Source of the DNA: Sequoia sempervirens
Taxonomy: Eukaryota > Streptophyta > Pinopsida > Cupressales > Cupressaceae
Length of the DNA: 64,000 nt
Reading direction: 5' to 3'
Assembly: GCA_007258455.2 (NCBI GenBank)
Contig: VDFB02270651.1
Location: forward strand, 699,232,217-699,296,216
Shown one piece after another: positions 11,800 to 23,476 of the stretch; position 1 is the first letter of the stretch, and every line of letters starts with the position of its first letter. The notes beneath the pieces are model-generated. The model did not search any database and had not been told where the DNA came from. It worked only from the letters and a program-made list of their open reading frames with translations. The position numbers were made by a program, and so were the translations under genes.

Positions 11800-13420
11800 A
11801 CATTCGCCAAGACATCTAGACCGTCATGCCGAAAGCAATTAAATCGCCAGACAATCCCTTTAGATATCTCTTTCACCATGAGCCATCAGAGTTGGGAAGA
11901 TCACATAATGAATACATCATGATTCATCGATAGGCTTCCTTAGAGTATTATTCATTCGCTGTCACTATGACATCCTGTTGTTGGGGAGACACTTTGTAGA
12001 TTTTGTTGTGTTTCACCAAAGACTTTATCCCTTATAAGTCGTTGTAACATAATGTTTTTCTTGCCGATGAGCCTTCTATCTTATAAGTGTCACTATAGCT
12101 TACTATCATCAGGGAGACCTCTCGTAGAAAGCCTAAGTCATACAAAAATTCTTTATCATTTCCAAGTCGCCAAGACAAGAGCACACTTTCACCGAGATGT
12201 GTCCATCTGGCTTCACCAAGATAATGTGTAGTCGGGGTGACATCTCATAGAGCATCCTGTGTCTTACTGAAATCTCACATTTTCATTCCTATCACTATGA
12301 CATCGCTTTCGGGGAGACCTCATATAGATATCTTCGTTATACCAAAACACCCTGAATTCACCTCAAATCGCCAAGAGAGAACAAATCTCACACCAATAAA
12401 GTCCTTTTGAATTCCATCGGTGAGACATATCAAAGTCAGGAAGACCTCTTGTAGATCACACCATGTCTTTCCAAAAGTCTTCATCCACTTGTGTGTCGTT
12501 GAGACAAGACAAACCTTTTGCTGAAAGCCCCTCATTAGACTTAGTCACCAAGAATTGATAGGTTTGCTGAGAATCTACAATGAAACTCATGAGTCTTACT
12601 AAAATATTTATCCATTCATCCGATGTCACTGAGATAGTCCAGATCTTATGCTTATGAAGTCCCTTTATGTTTTCGGTTGATGTAACAAATCGAATTCGCC
12701 AAGACCTTTCTTTGATGCACATGAGTCATACCGAAATGCTTTATCCACTCTAAGTCGCTAAGATATTACAAACCTCTCACTGAAAGCCTTCCACAAGCAT
12801 TAGTTGTTGAGACCAAGTGAAATCGCCAAGACCTCAGCCCGATATTGTTTAGTTTGGCCGAAGTTCTCTCAAAGAGTTGTTCGGTGAGACTCCTCTCAAA
12901 AAATAGATAAAACCTTTTGAGCATGAGTCGGTAAGACAAGAAGGACTTGCTAAGACATTATATCGATAGCCACAACTCACGCCGATAGATTTCCACATGC
13001 ACTTGTCGGGGAGACATTACCTTTTTGCTAGGATGCTAAACCGAATACTCCAAGTTTGGTCGAAGTGAATCCCATATGTGATGTCGGCGAGACAAAACCA
13101 CTTCACTGAGACCTATTTTGAAAACCCTGACTCTTGCTGATATTTATCCATTTTAATCTTTGATCAGTGTGACATGCTAATATCGCTGAGACCACATACC
13201 GACGAAATAACACATGCCAATAGAGAACATTTTTCTGTCGTCGAAACCAAAGAAAAGTCTTGCCGAAATAACCTTTCTTGTGTTGGTCCCCAAGACAACG
13301 CTAATGTTATGCCAAAAGCAACCTGTATGTTAAATTCAATCACCATGACATCTAAAATGTCTTGCCGAATAGGCAACTCAGACATTTCAAAGTGGATCGG
13401 GAAGACCCTGCCATTTTCAC
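11800..13420 (-). repeat. Dispersed 11-bp motif array in the LTR of G
   Basis: Roughly thirty variants of GTCGCCAAGAC (also GTCGGGGAGAC, GTCGGCGAGAC, GTCGCTGAGAC) recur every 30 to 70 bp. The array is also present in the partner LTR (about 17710-19330). The arms GTC and GAC are complementary. Confidence 0.65.
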
Positions 13421-13723
13421 TCTGATATGAGTAAGCTCAAAAGAGAAACAACCAAAGCCTATGATATGCAAGGAGAACCATTCTGACAAAGAAACCATCT
13501 TTCAAACTCTGTCATTCAAAGATGTAGCATTCATAACTTGAACCAAAAAACTCATCACCATGAAATTGAACCATAACAAATAACTTTCTGTAATAGCCAA
13601 GAGACATCAAGGAAGTGCCATAATAAATCATATAGATCCAAACTGAGACTGATCATCAAAGAGAACCAACTGAAAGGTATTTTGACATCAAGGACAAACT
13701 ATAAACACAACTGAGATCCAACA

Positions 13724-13739
13724 AACTCCCCCTTTATCC
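13724..13739 (-). promoter_or_regulatory. Polypurine tract of G
   Basis: The minus strand reads GGATAAAGGGGGAGTT immediately before the LTR start TGTTGGATC. A second purine run, AAAAAAGGGGAGAG, lies about 40 bp further upstream (13762-13776). Confidence 0.75.
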
Positions 13740-15151
13740 TTGATGGAAAAACACAAATGACTCTCCCCTTTTTTGCCTCAATGACAAAGGAAAGAGGAGA
13801 AGAATGTGCAATGCTAGAAAACACAACTAAGAAGCCAACCAAATACCATAAGAACCGGCTGCAAATAGAGCAATAGTGTAGCACACATATTGTATAACTT
13901 CACATCATCAATGCAAGATAGAGCATCATTCTGTAACAACACAACTTCACTCACTTCAAATGCACAGAAATTATCAGAGAAATCAGCAGTAACAACCTAT
14001 GCAATAAATCCCATTTTGAAATCAAAAACTTAATAACATCATGCAGATAATCTATTTTCAAGGCAGCACACCAAAGCTCTCTCTCTTTGTTTCTGCCAAA
14101 ACATGAATTCAAGCAGCTTTCATTTGTATAACTTGCACTCACTTTCACACACAGCACTCAATTTCAAAGTTCAAAAATAAGTCCCAGCCATACATGATGA
14201 GGTTAATACTACCAGTCACCTTCCTTCATCAAAACACAAATAATAGAGCATATCCCATGAAGATACACAGTTCTCATGACTATTGTAGCAACCTACTTAG
14301 ATCACTGTACCATACTCAGAAGACCAAAACACTCAATTATATCATACCATCTTGCAAAAGACATTGTAAGTATCTTCATTTATCACACAATCTTAACTCA
14401 GCTTCTTCATGCAACACCGAATAATATCGTCACAGAAATAATTCATAACATCAAACATGTTTTTCAATCACTGTTCTCCAAAGATAAATCCATCGACATC
14501 CCTTTAAAAACAAAGGATTTCTTATCTTTAATATGTTGAAGAACTCACCTATATATCTCCACACCACTCAAAGATGTCATAAGGACATACCATTATTTCC
14601 AAAGCCCAAGCATCCAAAAAGTTCATTTAAGAACAAAGTGCACTGTCATTCCAAAAACTTCTTAATACAATCAACCACTAGACCAAGCAAAAAAAATCCT
14701 TAAAGCAGAGAATCAATCATTACCTTAAGAATTGAGCATCAACCTCACCAAAGATCTGACAAAGTATTTCAACCTTTTTTTTCAAACAACATAATGAAAT
14801 AGTAGCATTTGCAAGCCATTTCTTTACAGCTTATACCATCAAAAGCAAATGCAAGATGTCATACCTCATTCTAGAGTCCATAGGGGTAAAATATATTACC
14901 ATAATAGACCCCCCCTAAGTTTTTGCAACTACTCAAGACATGGAAGGCAACTCTTGTGCAAGGAGTGCACAAGGAGTTTTCTCAAAAGCATCTTTATTGC
15001 TCTTCTTGACATTTTGATTGCTCTTTCTTCTCCACTCCAATGAAGACTTTTTCACTTGTTTGCTTAAAGTACCTATCTTTCTATTGAATCTGCATTGCTA
15101 TACTTTATGTCCAATGTTATTACATCTGAAAAAAATGACTTTGTGATTGTT
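13740..15151. other. G interior downstream of gag: no gene seen
   Basis: About 1.4 kb between the gag stop and the polypurine tract, on the side where pol would be expected. I see no protease, integrase or reverse transcriptase motif on either strand. The short plus-strand frames near 14194-14539 have no recognisable domain. Confidence 0.6.
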
Positions 15152-16758
15152 CTAAGAAATAGAAGACTTCCTATAGACTTTTCCAGCATTGTTCCCTACA
15201 TTATTCTCACTTGTATTTATTCTACAGTCTCTTCTCAAGTGACCAAAATTGTTACAGTTGTAACATAGGACATCCTCATTTCTAGGGACATTAGAATGAT
15301 TCTTATTTGACCATCTTATGCAATCAATTGCCTTATGACCATAGTCATTACAAACATAACAATATCCTTGGAAATAATGATTATACCTGAATGAATGATC
15401 ATGCCAAGGATTTGAAGATCTGAAGACATTTTTCATTTCTCTATGAATACCTTTAGATTGTCTTCTAGTGTCAATGTTATCCTTTGATGCAACAATACTG
15501 TAACCAAGATCAACCTTCATTCTTGGTGTTTGCTTGACTGTAAACTTCTTTCCATCTGAAGTAGTAAACATTGTTTCATGTTTAGATTTGTTTGCAGAGC
15601 TTTGTCCAACCTCATATTCCACTCCTGTAGGATCTTTAGAATGCTTTTGGCTGCCCAACATCTCATTCAATATATTAGTACTATGATCAAATTTCTGAAT
15701 TTTACCAAATTGAGCATTGATACATTCAAGCTCTTTTCTTAAAGCAACTACTTCTTCTTCAAGTTTTAGACAAACAATCTTTTTAATCTCCAAATCAGAA
15801 CTCACAACATCTACAATTCTCTTATATTCTTCAATTTCAATTTTCTGACTTATAATCATATTGTCCTTAAGAGTTAGTTCTTTTAACAAGGAATCATTAT
15901 CTAAACATTTCTTTAAAGAATCAATCTCATTTTCTAGTTTATTACATAGTTCATCCTTGTCTTTTATCTTGACTTCCAAACTCTCTTTTTGCTAAAGTTG
16001 TCTTGTTAAAAATTGGTTTTCTTTTCTAAGCTGCTTAATAGTATCTAAGGCACATAGGAGTTCACCTTCCAAATCAACCTCACTTTCTGGTTCATCATAT
16101 TCCTATTCAGAGTTAACTTCACCCAAAGATTGATCTACATTTACACAAGTTTCTTGATCATCTAAATATTCATTAATGATCTCCTTGGACTTCTTTTCAA
16201 AATTATAAAGGTTTACACCTTCTTCACTCTCAGATGATTCACAACTTATTTCAGTATCAAAAGACATCTCCTCTTGTAACTCACTATTCTGATTCATTTC
16301 AGTCAACTTGTCCCAAACTTCCTTAGCACTGCTGTAATGAATGACTTTTGTAATGAGTTTATTTGGCAAGTTATTAAGAATAGCATTTATAGCTCTAGTA
16401 TTGAATTCAAGAGCTTTCATCTCCTCAAGAGTGGAAGGAGATGTTGTAGATGTAGTACAACCCTTTTCTACTACTACCCACACTTCAGATCCTAAAGAGA
16501 GTATGTTTCCATCCTATGTTTCCAAATAATAAAGTTTGTTTCTTTGAATTGAGGAGTTCTAGATCTAGGATACTCTACCATTTCAGAGCTACTATTTATG
16601 AACTCTTCCTCGTTATTCCTTATACTAGATTTAGGTTGAACATGATGACTAGCATTTTGCTGAGAAAATATTTTTCCCTTATTCCTTATGTTCTTTCCCA
16701 TATTAACCAGGCTACTCCAAGACACCAGGAATAATCCTAGGTGGTTTAGACCTATCAA
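15152..16758 (-). pseudogene. Copia-type gag of element G
   Basis: This would be the nucleocapsid protein that packages element RNA into particles. It is read from about 16758 down to 15152 in three blocks. The N-terminal block has PQFKETNFIIWKHRME, the start typical of copia gag. The second has NTRAINAILNNLPNKL and SSAKEVWDKL, the UBN2 gag domain. The last, 275 residues, is largely charged and coiled-coil-like at its start (MEVKIKDKDELCNKLENEI) and ends with two complete CX2CX4HX4C zinc knuckles, CYVCNDYGHKAIDC and CYNCNNFGHLRRDC. One or two stops or frameshifts separate the blocks (around 16485 and 15990-16100). It is better preserved than any pol fragment in the window, fitting an element kept by supplying only gag. 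Confidence 0.88.
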
Positions 16759-16762
16759 AGGA

Positions 16763-16782
16763 CCCTATGCTCTGATACCAAT
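16763..16782 (-). promoter_or_regulatory. Primer binding site of G (initiator-Met tRNA)
   Basis: The minus strand reads ATTGGTATCAGAGCATAGGG directly after the LTR end CCAACA. It contains the complete TGGTATCAGAGC complement of plant initiator-Met tRNA. Confidence 0.92.
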
Positions 16783-19644
16783 TGTTGGAGTTAAAATGAC
16801 ATTGAGAGGGGGGTGAATCAGTGTCTTAACAGATTTGACCAATTTTCACGTATTCAAAAACATAGCTTAGATTTGATCTTAATATTATTTTGATTAATGC
16901 ATTCATGAGTTGAATGTAATCATTCATAAAAAGAATTGAGAAAAGTAATAAACCCAATAGTGAACTGAAACTACAACACAGAAAAATAGAGAGCACATAG
17001 AATAATAATGAGACAAAAGATTTGTCAAGTGGAAAACCCTCCTGGGGTAGAAAAACCACTCCTAAACTGCCTTACTGGCTTAACCTTCAAAAACCACTTT
17101 TATCAATGCCTTATAGGCTAAATTTTTGAGCACCAACTCAAGGAGCACCAACCCCTCATTTAGAGACACCAATCTCAAGGAGCACCAACCCCTTACTCAG
17201 ATTATAGAATTACAATAAAAAATATATTAGAAGATCTCTCTGTTTTCGGTTAAGTTCATAACACTCTGCTTCTAATACTCTAAGAACAATATCCCAGTAT
17301 TATATTAAGTTCCCTCTCTTGATTACTGCCAAACTAACTATCTCTCAGAATTACAGGCCAGCAGCAAGCATTCACTATTTTCAATACTAGTTATTATATA
17401 CATTTCAAGTATGTATGTTATCAAGAAATCTTCAATAAGCATTTTTCACAAGATTCTCAAACTCTCTTTCTATAATTAAAATATGAAGTTGATTCATAAT
17501 GATCTGTAGATAAAGGTAAAAAATAGAGTAACGCTTATCCATAGAGCTTTTAATTTCTGCGCTAAATTAGGAGACTTCAAATTGTAACTGAAATATTTTC
17601 ATCAAAGTCATGACAGCCAAAAAACAGAAAATCATATCCTCTGAAATCTTAGAGAATATTTTCCAGAGTTTGATACCAATTCATGATGTCAACCATAGTG
17701 TTTTGAGTCTGTTAAACATTCGCCGAGACATCCAAATCATCCTACTGAAAGTAATTAAATCACTAGACGATCCTTTAGATATTGCTTTCACCATGAGCCA
17801 TTAGAGTCGGGAAGATCACATAACAAATACATCATGACTCATCGATAGGCTTCCTTAGAGTATTATTCATTCATTGTCGCTGTGACATCCTGTTGTCGGG
17901 GAGACGCTTTGTAGATTTCACTGTGTTTCACCGAAAGACTTTATCCCTTTTAAGTCACTATAACATAATTTTTTTCTTGCCGACGAGCCTTCTGTCTTAT
18001 GAGTGTCGCTATAGCTTACCATCATCGGGGAGACATCTCGTAGAAAGCTTGAGTAATACCAAAAGTCTTTATCATTTCCAAGTCACCAAGACAAGAGCAC
18101 ACTTTAACTGAGATGTGTCCTTCATCCGCCTTCACCAAGACAATGTGTAGTTAGGGTGACATCTCATAGAGCATCCTGTGTCTTACTGAAAGCTCACGTT
18201 TTCATTCCTGTTGTTGTGACATATCGCTTTCAAGGAGACCTCATATAAATATCTTCGTTATACTAAAACACCCTGAATTCACCTCAGATCTCCAAGAGAG
18301 AACAAATCTCACACCAATAAAGTCCTTTTGAATTCCATCGACGAGACATATCAAAGTCGGGAAGACCTCTTATAGATCACACCATGTCTTTCTAAAAGTC
18401 TTCATCCACTTGTGTGTCGCTAAGACAAGACAAACCTTTCACCGAAAGCCCCTCATTAGACTTAGTTGCCAAGACTTGACGACTTCATTGAGACTCTACA
18501 ATGAAACTCATGATTCTTACTAAAATGTTTACCCATTCATTCGATCTCGCTGAGACAATCTAGATCTTATGCCCACAAAGTCCCTTTATGTTTTTGGTTG
18601 GTGTAACAAATCAAATTCACCAAGACCTTTCTTCGATGCACATGAGTCATACCAAAATTCTTTATCCACTTTGAGTCGCTAAGAAATTACAAACCTCTCG
18701 CTAAAAGCCTTCCAAAAGCATTAGTCAGTGAGACCAAGTGAAATCGCCAAGACCTCAGCCTGATACCGTTCAGTTTGGCCGAAGTTCTCTCAAAGAGTTG
18801 TTTAGTGAGACTCCTCTTGAAAAATAGATAAAACCTTTTGAGCACGAGTCAATAAGACAAGAAGGACTCGCTAAGACATTATATCAATAGCCACAACTCA
18901 TGCCAATAGACTTCCACATGCACTTGTCAGGGAAACATTACCTTTTCACTAGGATGCTAAACTGAATACTCCAAGTTTGGCCGAAGTGAATCCCATATGT
19001 GTTGTCGGCGAGACAAAACCACTTCACCGAGACCTATTCCAAAAACCCTGACTCTTGCTGATACGTATCCATTTTAATCTCCAATCGGTGTGACATACCA
19101 ATATCGCTGAGACCACATACCGACGGAATAACATATGCCGATAGAGAACACTTTTTTGTCACTGAAACCAAAGACAAGTCTTGCCGAAATAACCTTTCTT
19201 GTGCCAATCACCAAGACAATGCTAATGTTATGCCAAAAGCAGCCTGTATGTTAAATTCAATCGCCATGACATCTGAAATGTCTTGTTGAATAGGCAACTC
19301 ATACATTTCAAAGTGGATCAAGAAGACCCTACCATTTTCACTCCGATATGAGTAAGCTCAAAAGAGAAACAACCAAAGCCTTTGATATGCAAGGAGAATG
19401 ATTCTGACAAAGAAACCATCTTTCAAACTCTGTCAGCCAAAGATGTAGCATTCATAACTTGAACCAGAAAACTCATCACCATGAAATTGAACCATAACAA
19501 ATAACTTTCTGTAATAGCCAAGAGACATCAAGGAAGTGCCATAATAAATCATATAGATCCAAACTGAGACTGATCATCAAAGAGAACCAACTGAAAGGTA
19601 TTTTGACATCAAGGACAAACTATAAACACAACTGAGATCCAACA
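16783..19644 (-). repeat. 5' LTR of G
   Basis: Uninterrupted 2862-bp partner of 9593-13723. It starts on the plus strand with TGTTGGAG and ends ATCCAACA followed by the ctttt duplication. Frames inside it are not coding. Confidence 0.93.
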
Positions 19645-19918
19645 CTTTTCAAAAGCCCTAAGTGGGACTCATATTCCCAACTAGGTGAATGAGTTCTTGG
19701 AGGCCTACAAAAACCAGATTTTTAGAGTTTTTGGTAATTTTTTGTACTTCCTAGGCTTATTGGTAACCTATAGTATTAGTTTGGAAAGTTTCAGGAACTT
19801 CTATTTTATGCATCTTGGTCAAAAAAATCCATTTAGTGTAGTTATTTTTGAACCATTCCAAAATTATTTCAATAGAAAAAATCTGGAAATCTGAAAATTT
19901 TCACATTTCTAAAACTTT

Positions 19919-20165
19919 GCATAATATGGATAAAAGGACTTTTCACTTTTGCATACACAATGTTTACATTCATAAAGTTTTGCATAAGTTTGATAAAGGT
20001 GCTTTTCATCTTTGGATATACTTTGTTTGCATTCTTAAAGCTTTGCATAAATTGGACAAAAGTACTTTTCATCTTTGGATATATATTGTTTACATTCTTG
20101 AAGCATTGCATAAGATGGTTAGAAGTACTTTCCATTCTTTCTCAAACAATGTTAGTATCTTACCT
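19919..20165 (+). repeat. 63-bp minisatellite in the X leader, nearly four copies
   Basis: Units begin with GCATAA at 19919, 19982, 20045 and 20108, exactly 63 bp apart. The core reads 'cttttcatctttggatata'. Because 63 is divisible by three, all reading frames stay open through the array, which explains overlapping long frames on both strands. Confidence 0.85.
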
Positions 20166-20556
20166 TTCTAACCACACTAAGAAAAAGTTCATATCCCCCT
20201 GTGAAAATGCTTTAGTGAAAGAGAATACAATGGAAAATCATGATAATCAAATTTGGTCTTCTCCTAATATACCTCCTATTTGTGACAAAGATATTTTGGT
20301 GTTAGAAGATCAAATCAGTGAGAGTTATGAGAGTCTTATTTGTCTCTCTTCCCCTAGGAAAAACATTATTGAAAAAGAGAACACTGTCACTAATAAGCAA
20401 GAAAATCCAACCATAGATGACTCCCCTAATTGTGATGAATTTATTTTAGAAGAACCAATCTATGAATGTCATGAAAATATAGTTTATAGCTCTCCTAAAA
20501 ACTCTCCTAGTAGAGAGGATATCATTAGAGAGGATATCATGGTGCAAAAAAATTAG
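20163..20556 (+). pseudogene. 5' ORF remnant of element X, unknown or gag region
   Basis: Downstream of the minisatellite an open frame of about 130 residues runs to a stop at 20554. It is rich in Glu, Asp, Ser and Pro, with spaced variants of SSP (WSSPNIPP, CLSSPRKN, YSSPKNSP) that look like an internal repeat of about 50 residues. No domain is recognised. Its position before the X protease makes it the gag or gag-protease linker region by elimination. The hydrophobic N-terminal extension of this frame (from 19960) is only translated minisatellite and should not be read as membrane segments. Confidence 0.4.
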
Positions 20557-20879
20557 AACATTAACACACATGTCTTTCAAACATTAGTAGTGAGGCTTCC
20601 TTTGATGAAGATGATGAAGTGACATTATAATCTCCTTCAATAGGAGAATTTAATATTATTCAACCTCAAATTTTCCTTTACCCACCTTCACACAAACCAT
20701 AAACTCAAAACAAACCTATCCTTATTCTCGAACCACCTAAGCATAATGTTTCACAACAATCAAATTATAACACTATTTTCCATACATATAACACTAAAAA
20801 AAATCCACAACCAAGAAAAAAACCTTCAAAATCTCTCCCATTACCTAACCCTATCTTTCTTGGTCCTCCTCGTTTACCT

Positions 20880-21433
20880 TTACAAAGTGGAAAGGAGTAT
20901 GATCTTGTCGAATAACTTAAGAACACTCCTACTAAGATATCATTATGGGACCTTATTCAAGCCCCCCCTCATTATCATAACATAATTCAAAGTGCCTTAG
21001 AAAAATTTCCTACCCCACTAATGTGCAATTAAATGATGTGGCAGCCCAAATTCAAGCTATAATTTTAGTCAACTTACACATTACTTTCCATCAAGATGAG
21101 TTACCCTCTATAGAAATGCAAAAACAAAATAAAGCTTTCATGGTAATAGCTCAATATAATATGACAGGGATAAAACAAACCCTTTTTAGCAATGGCTTAG
21201 CCCGTAATATGTGTATGGTAACCCTTTTGGATAGGCTAGGCATGGAAAATCAAGAATTCAGCTTCCCTCTTCAACAATTAGTGGGTTTGATAATGTATGA
21301 AAATGATCACTTAGTGTGAGCACTTTGCCTATTAAATTTGTCAAAGTTACATTACAAACTTCTATTCACATTATGCCTCACAATCTCTCATACAATCTCC
21401 TTTTAGGAAGACCATGGATTCATGAAATGAATG
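20880..21433 (+). pseudogene. Retropepsin-like protease region of element X
   Basis: Sequence typical of Tat-like gypsy elements ahead of pol: TPTKISLWDLIQAPP near 20930, then an 'AQIQAI' block, then the active-site region at about 21180-21200, and finally YNLLLGRPWIHEMN at 21390-21430. In the expected DNGSA-type active site the catalytic Asp is replaced (SNGLAR is read), so the enzyme would be dead. There are frameshifts near 21020 and 21315. The frame stops abruptly after IHEMNV, where the LTR of element E begins. Confidence 0.75.
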
Positions 21434-23402
21434 TGTAATATCCCCATTTTGTGAGCATCAGAGTTCATAAGGATTAGCCTATCATTTGACCCTTGTAGGC
21501 TAGAAGTTATGGATAGAGGGTCTTTTGTGGCAGTTACAGGTGATTTAGAGACATTACTCTTCAGCTGGATTTAGGTTTTGGCCTTTGTATAGGTTATTTG
21601 ACTCAGATTGGCACACTTACTATTTATAGTAAGTTACTATTTTGGGAGAGTCAGGGTTCCTATTAATAGAAAGACACCTAAGTAGAGCATTTTGGTAGTG
21701 TCAACATTGATTGGGCCTTTGTAGCTATTTCTAGACTGAGTTTCACATACTTACTATTTATAGTAAGTCGTTGTACATGGTTTCTATATTTAGACATGTA
21801 TCTAATCACACGGAGAACAGGGATAGTCGACTCCTAGCTCAGACGGCTTACCAATCAGACAAGTACATCAAGAGATATTAAAGTTTAAGTGACTTAAGTG
21901 ATTTATTTAATATTTTAATATTATTATAAAGTTATAAAGTAACTTTATAATAATAAAGTAACTTTATAATAATAAAGTCACTTTAATATAATAAAGTGTG
22001 TTAACTGAGTAATTTAATGTGGGAATAAATATTTTATCCCACATTGGCTAGGAAGGTGTTTGAGCTCTCTTAAGGAAAGAATAAAAAGAGAGGCAAGAGC
22101 TCATTCTTGATATCTAGTTGATGAATATTATTTTGATTGATTTTTTATTTGTGGAGCCTAGGGCTTTCGCAATTTTCTTCTTTGATCATAGGAAACGAAA
22201 ACTTCTTATTGATAGCATAACTGATGGAGTGAAAGATCTCTTGAAGGGTTGCAATTGAGGAGAAGATAATTCAATCCTTTCATTTGTGCAAATTGGTGAA
22301 GTTTCACAAGTGTTTTTAAGATTATTAATTGTAGATCAAAACTTATGTGAGCTACTACAGTGGCGTGAACACTGATTCGCTACAGTGTTGATTTGCTATA
22401 GTACCCGCTATAGTGCACATGAACAGTGCCACCCTATAGTACCTGTGCTATAGTGACATGATTTTGAGAAGAATTTCTAGTCATACACAGTAGCATTGAG
22501 AGAGCCATGATTTTGGCTCATATCTTTCTTTGGCATCGATTTTCCTTGAAGATTGAAGGGAAGATTTTATTTCGAGGAAATCTGATATAAATTAGACATT
22601 TCACAGTCACTGTTGGGACACCAATGGAGGTTTTTTTTATTGTGGAGCACTCATTTGACATTGGATTCACTTGGGACTTCATTCACCCTCTTCCTTGGGC
22701 CTTAGAGATCACATTTGCTGCTTGGGACAGAATTTTTATGCTTAATATTATTTTATTTCTGAGATCAAACCAGAATAGGGGCTGCTAGCTTGAGGCATTC
22801 GACTTGGCTTTGGAAAGCACAATTTCAATTGTTTTTTTCTTGATTCCTCATATCCACTCAAGGGTGCTTCAATTCAACTAGGTTGCTTTGTCTATTTGAC
22901 CTATTATATTTGCATATGATATCATTTTTGTAATTTTTTGTAGATGTATGTTTATGACAATCAATAAGTAATATGTAAGTGCCAAGAGTCTTGGTCATTT
23001 TATGAATTCATTGTAACAATATTTCATTTTTCAATTAAGGAGAAATGAGGAGTTGCATAATCATTATCTTCTTCAAGCATTTCCAAAGAATCTTGTACTT
23101 AGTTACCTTGCATGCCAACTATTTGATGAAATGTCCATTGGTTGTAGATGATTAGTTTTCTTTGCAAATTCATCTAATTGCATAGAAAGGTACAAAAATA
23201 AGTCATTCTTGCAACTAGAGCTTAGCATTGTCATTCTTGCATTGTTCTATAAGCATTTGAAGCTTTATTTCATCATCATTCAAGAAAAATCATCAAACTA
23301 AAACACGAAACCAACAAGAAGCACTTTTCTTACAAAGTGTTTAACAAAATTTTAAAGGAACAAAGAATATTTTTTGAGTTAGCTTAGGCTAGGCTCTTCA
23401 CA
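21434..23402 (+). repeat. 5' LTR of element E
   Basis: It starts TGTAATATCC and ends TTCACA, one base before the primer binding site. It contains a palindrome-rich stretch of 'aagtaactttataataat' units (21930-21995), a TATA-like 'gaataaaaagaga' near 22078, and a cluster of GCTATAGTG-like repeats at 22350-22460. There is no coding sequence. Confidence 0.75.
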
Positions 23403-23403
23403 G

Positions 23404-23416
23404 TGGTATCAGAGTG
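23404..23416 (+). promoter_or_regulatory. Primer binding site of E (initiator-Met tRNA)
   Basis: TGGTATCAGAGTG starts one base after the LTR end. Only the last base departs from the standard TGGTATCAGAGC. Confidence 0.88.
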
Positions 23417-23476
23417 GTTTCCCGCCAACCTGTTGGGTAGGTTTCAGCTGCAGATCAGAAGTTACAGTTGAATAGC

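Larger units (their letters stand above)
9593..13723 (-). repeat. 3' LTR of G, containing solo LTR S1
   Basis: It aligns with 16783-19644. Without the 1268 bp of S1 plus one target duplication it is 2863 bp long, against 2862 bp for the partner. Differences between the two are mostly C/T and G/A transitions, as expected of methylated repeats. Confidence 0.92.
9593..19644 (-). mobile_element. Gag-only copia-type LTR retrotransposon G (TR-GAG-like)
   Basis: Two LTRs of about 2.86 kb (9593-13723 after removal of a solo LTR, and 16783-19644) flank a 3.06 kb interior. The target duplication ctttt lies at 9588-9592 and 19645-19649. The LTR ends are TGTTGGA and TCCAACA. The primer binding site (16763-16782) and polypurine tract (13724-13739) both give minus orientation. 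The interior encodes a copia gag with two zinc knuckles but no protease, integrase or reverse transcriptase, and there is not enough room for a pol. This matches the terminal-repeat-with-GAG type of non-autonomous element. Confidence 0.92.

Noticed and set aside
11800..13420. Satellite DNA or CRISPR array in the LTR of G
   Set aside because: The 11-bp motif is irregularly spaced, and the intervening sequence is unique and shared with the partner LTR, so it is part of the LTR.
19869..20135. Minus-strand 88-residue repeat protein
   Set aside because: It is only the reverse translation of the 63-bp minisatellite, which keeps every frame open.
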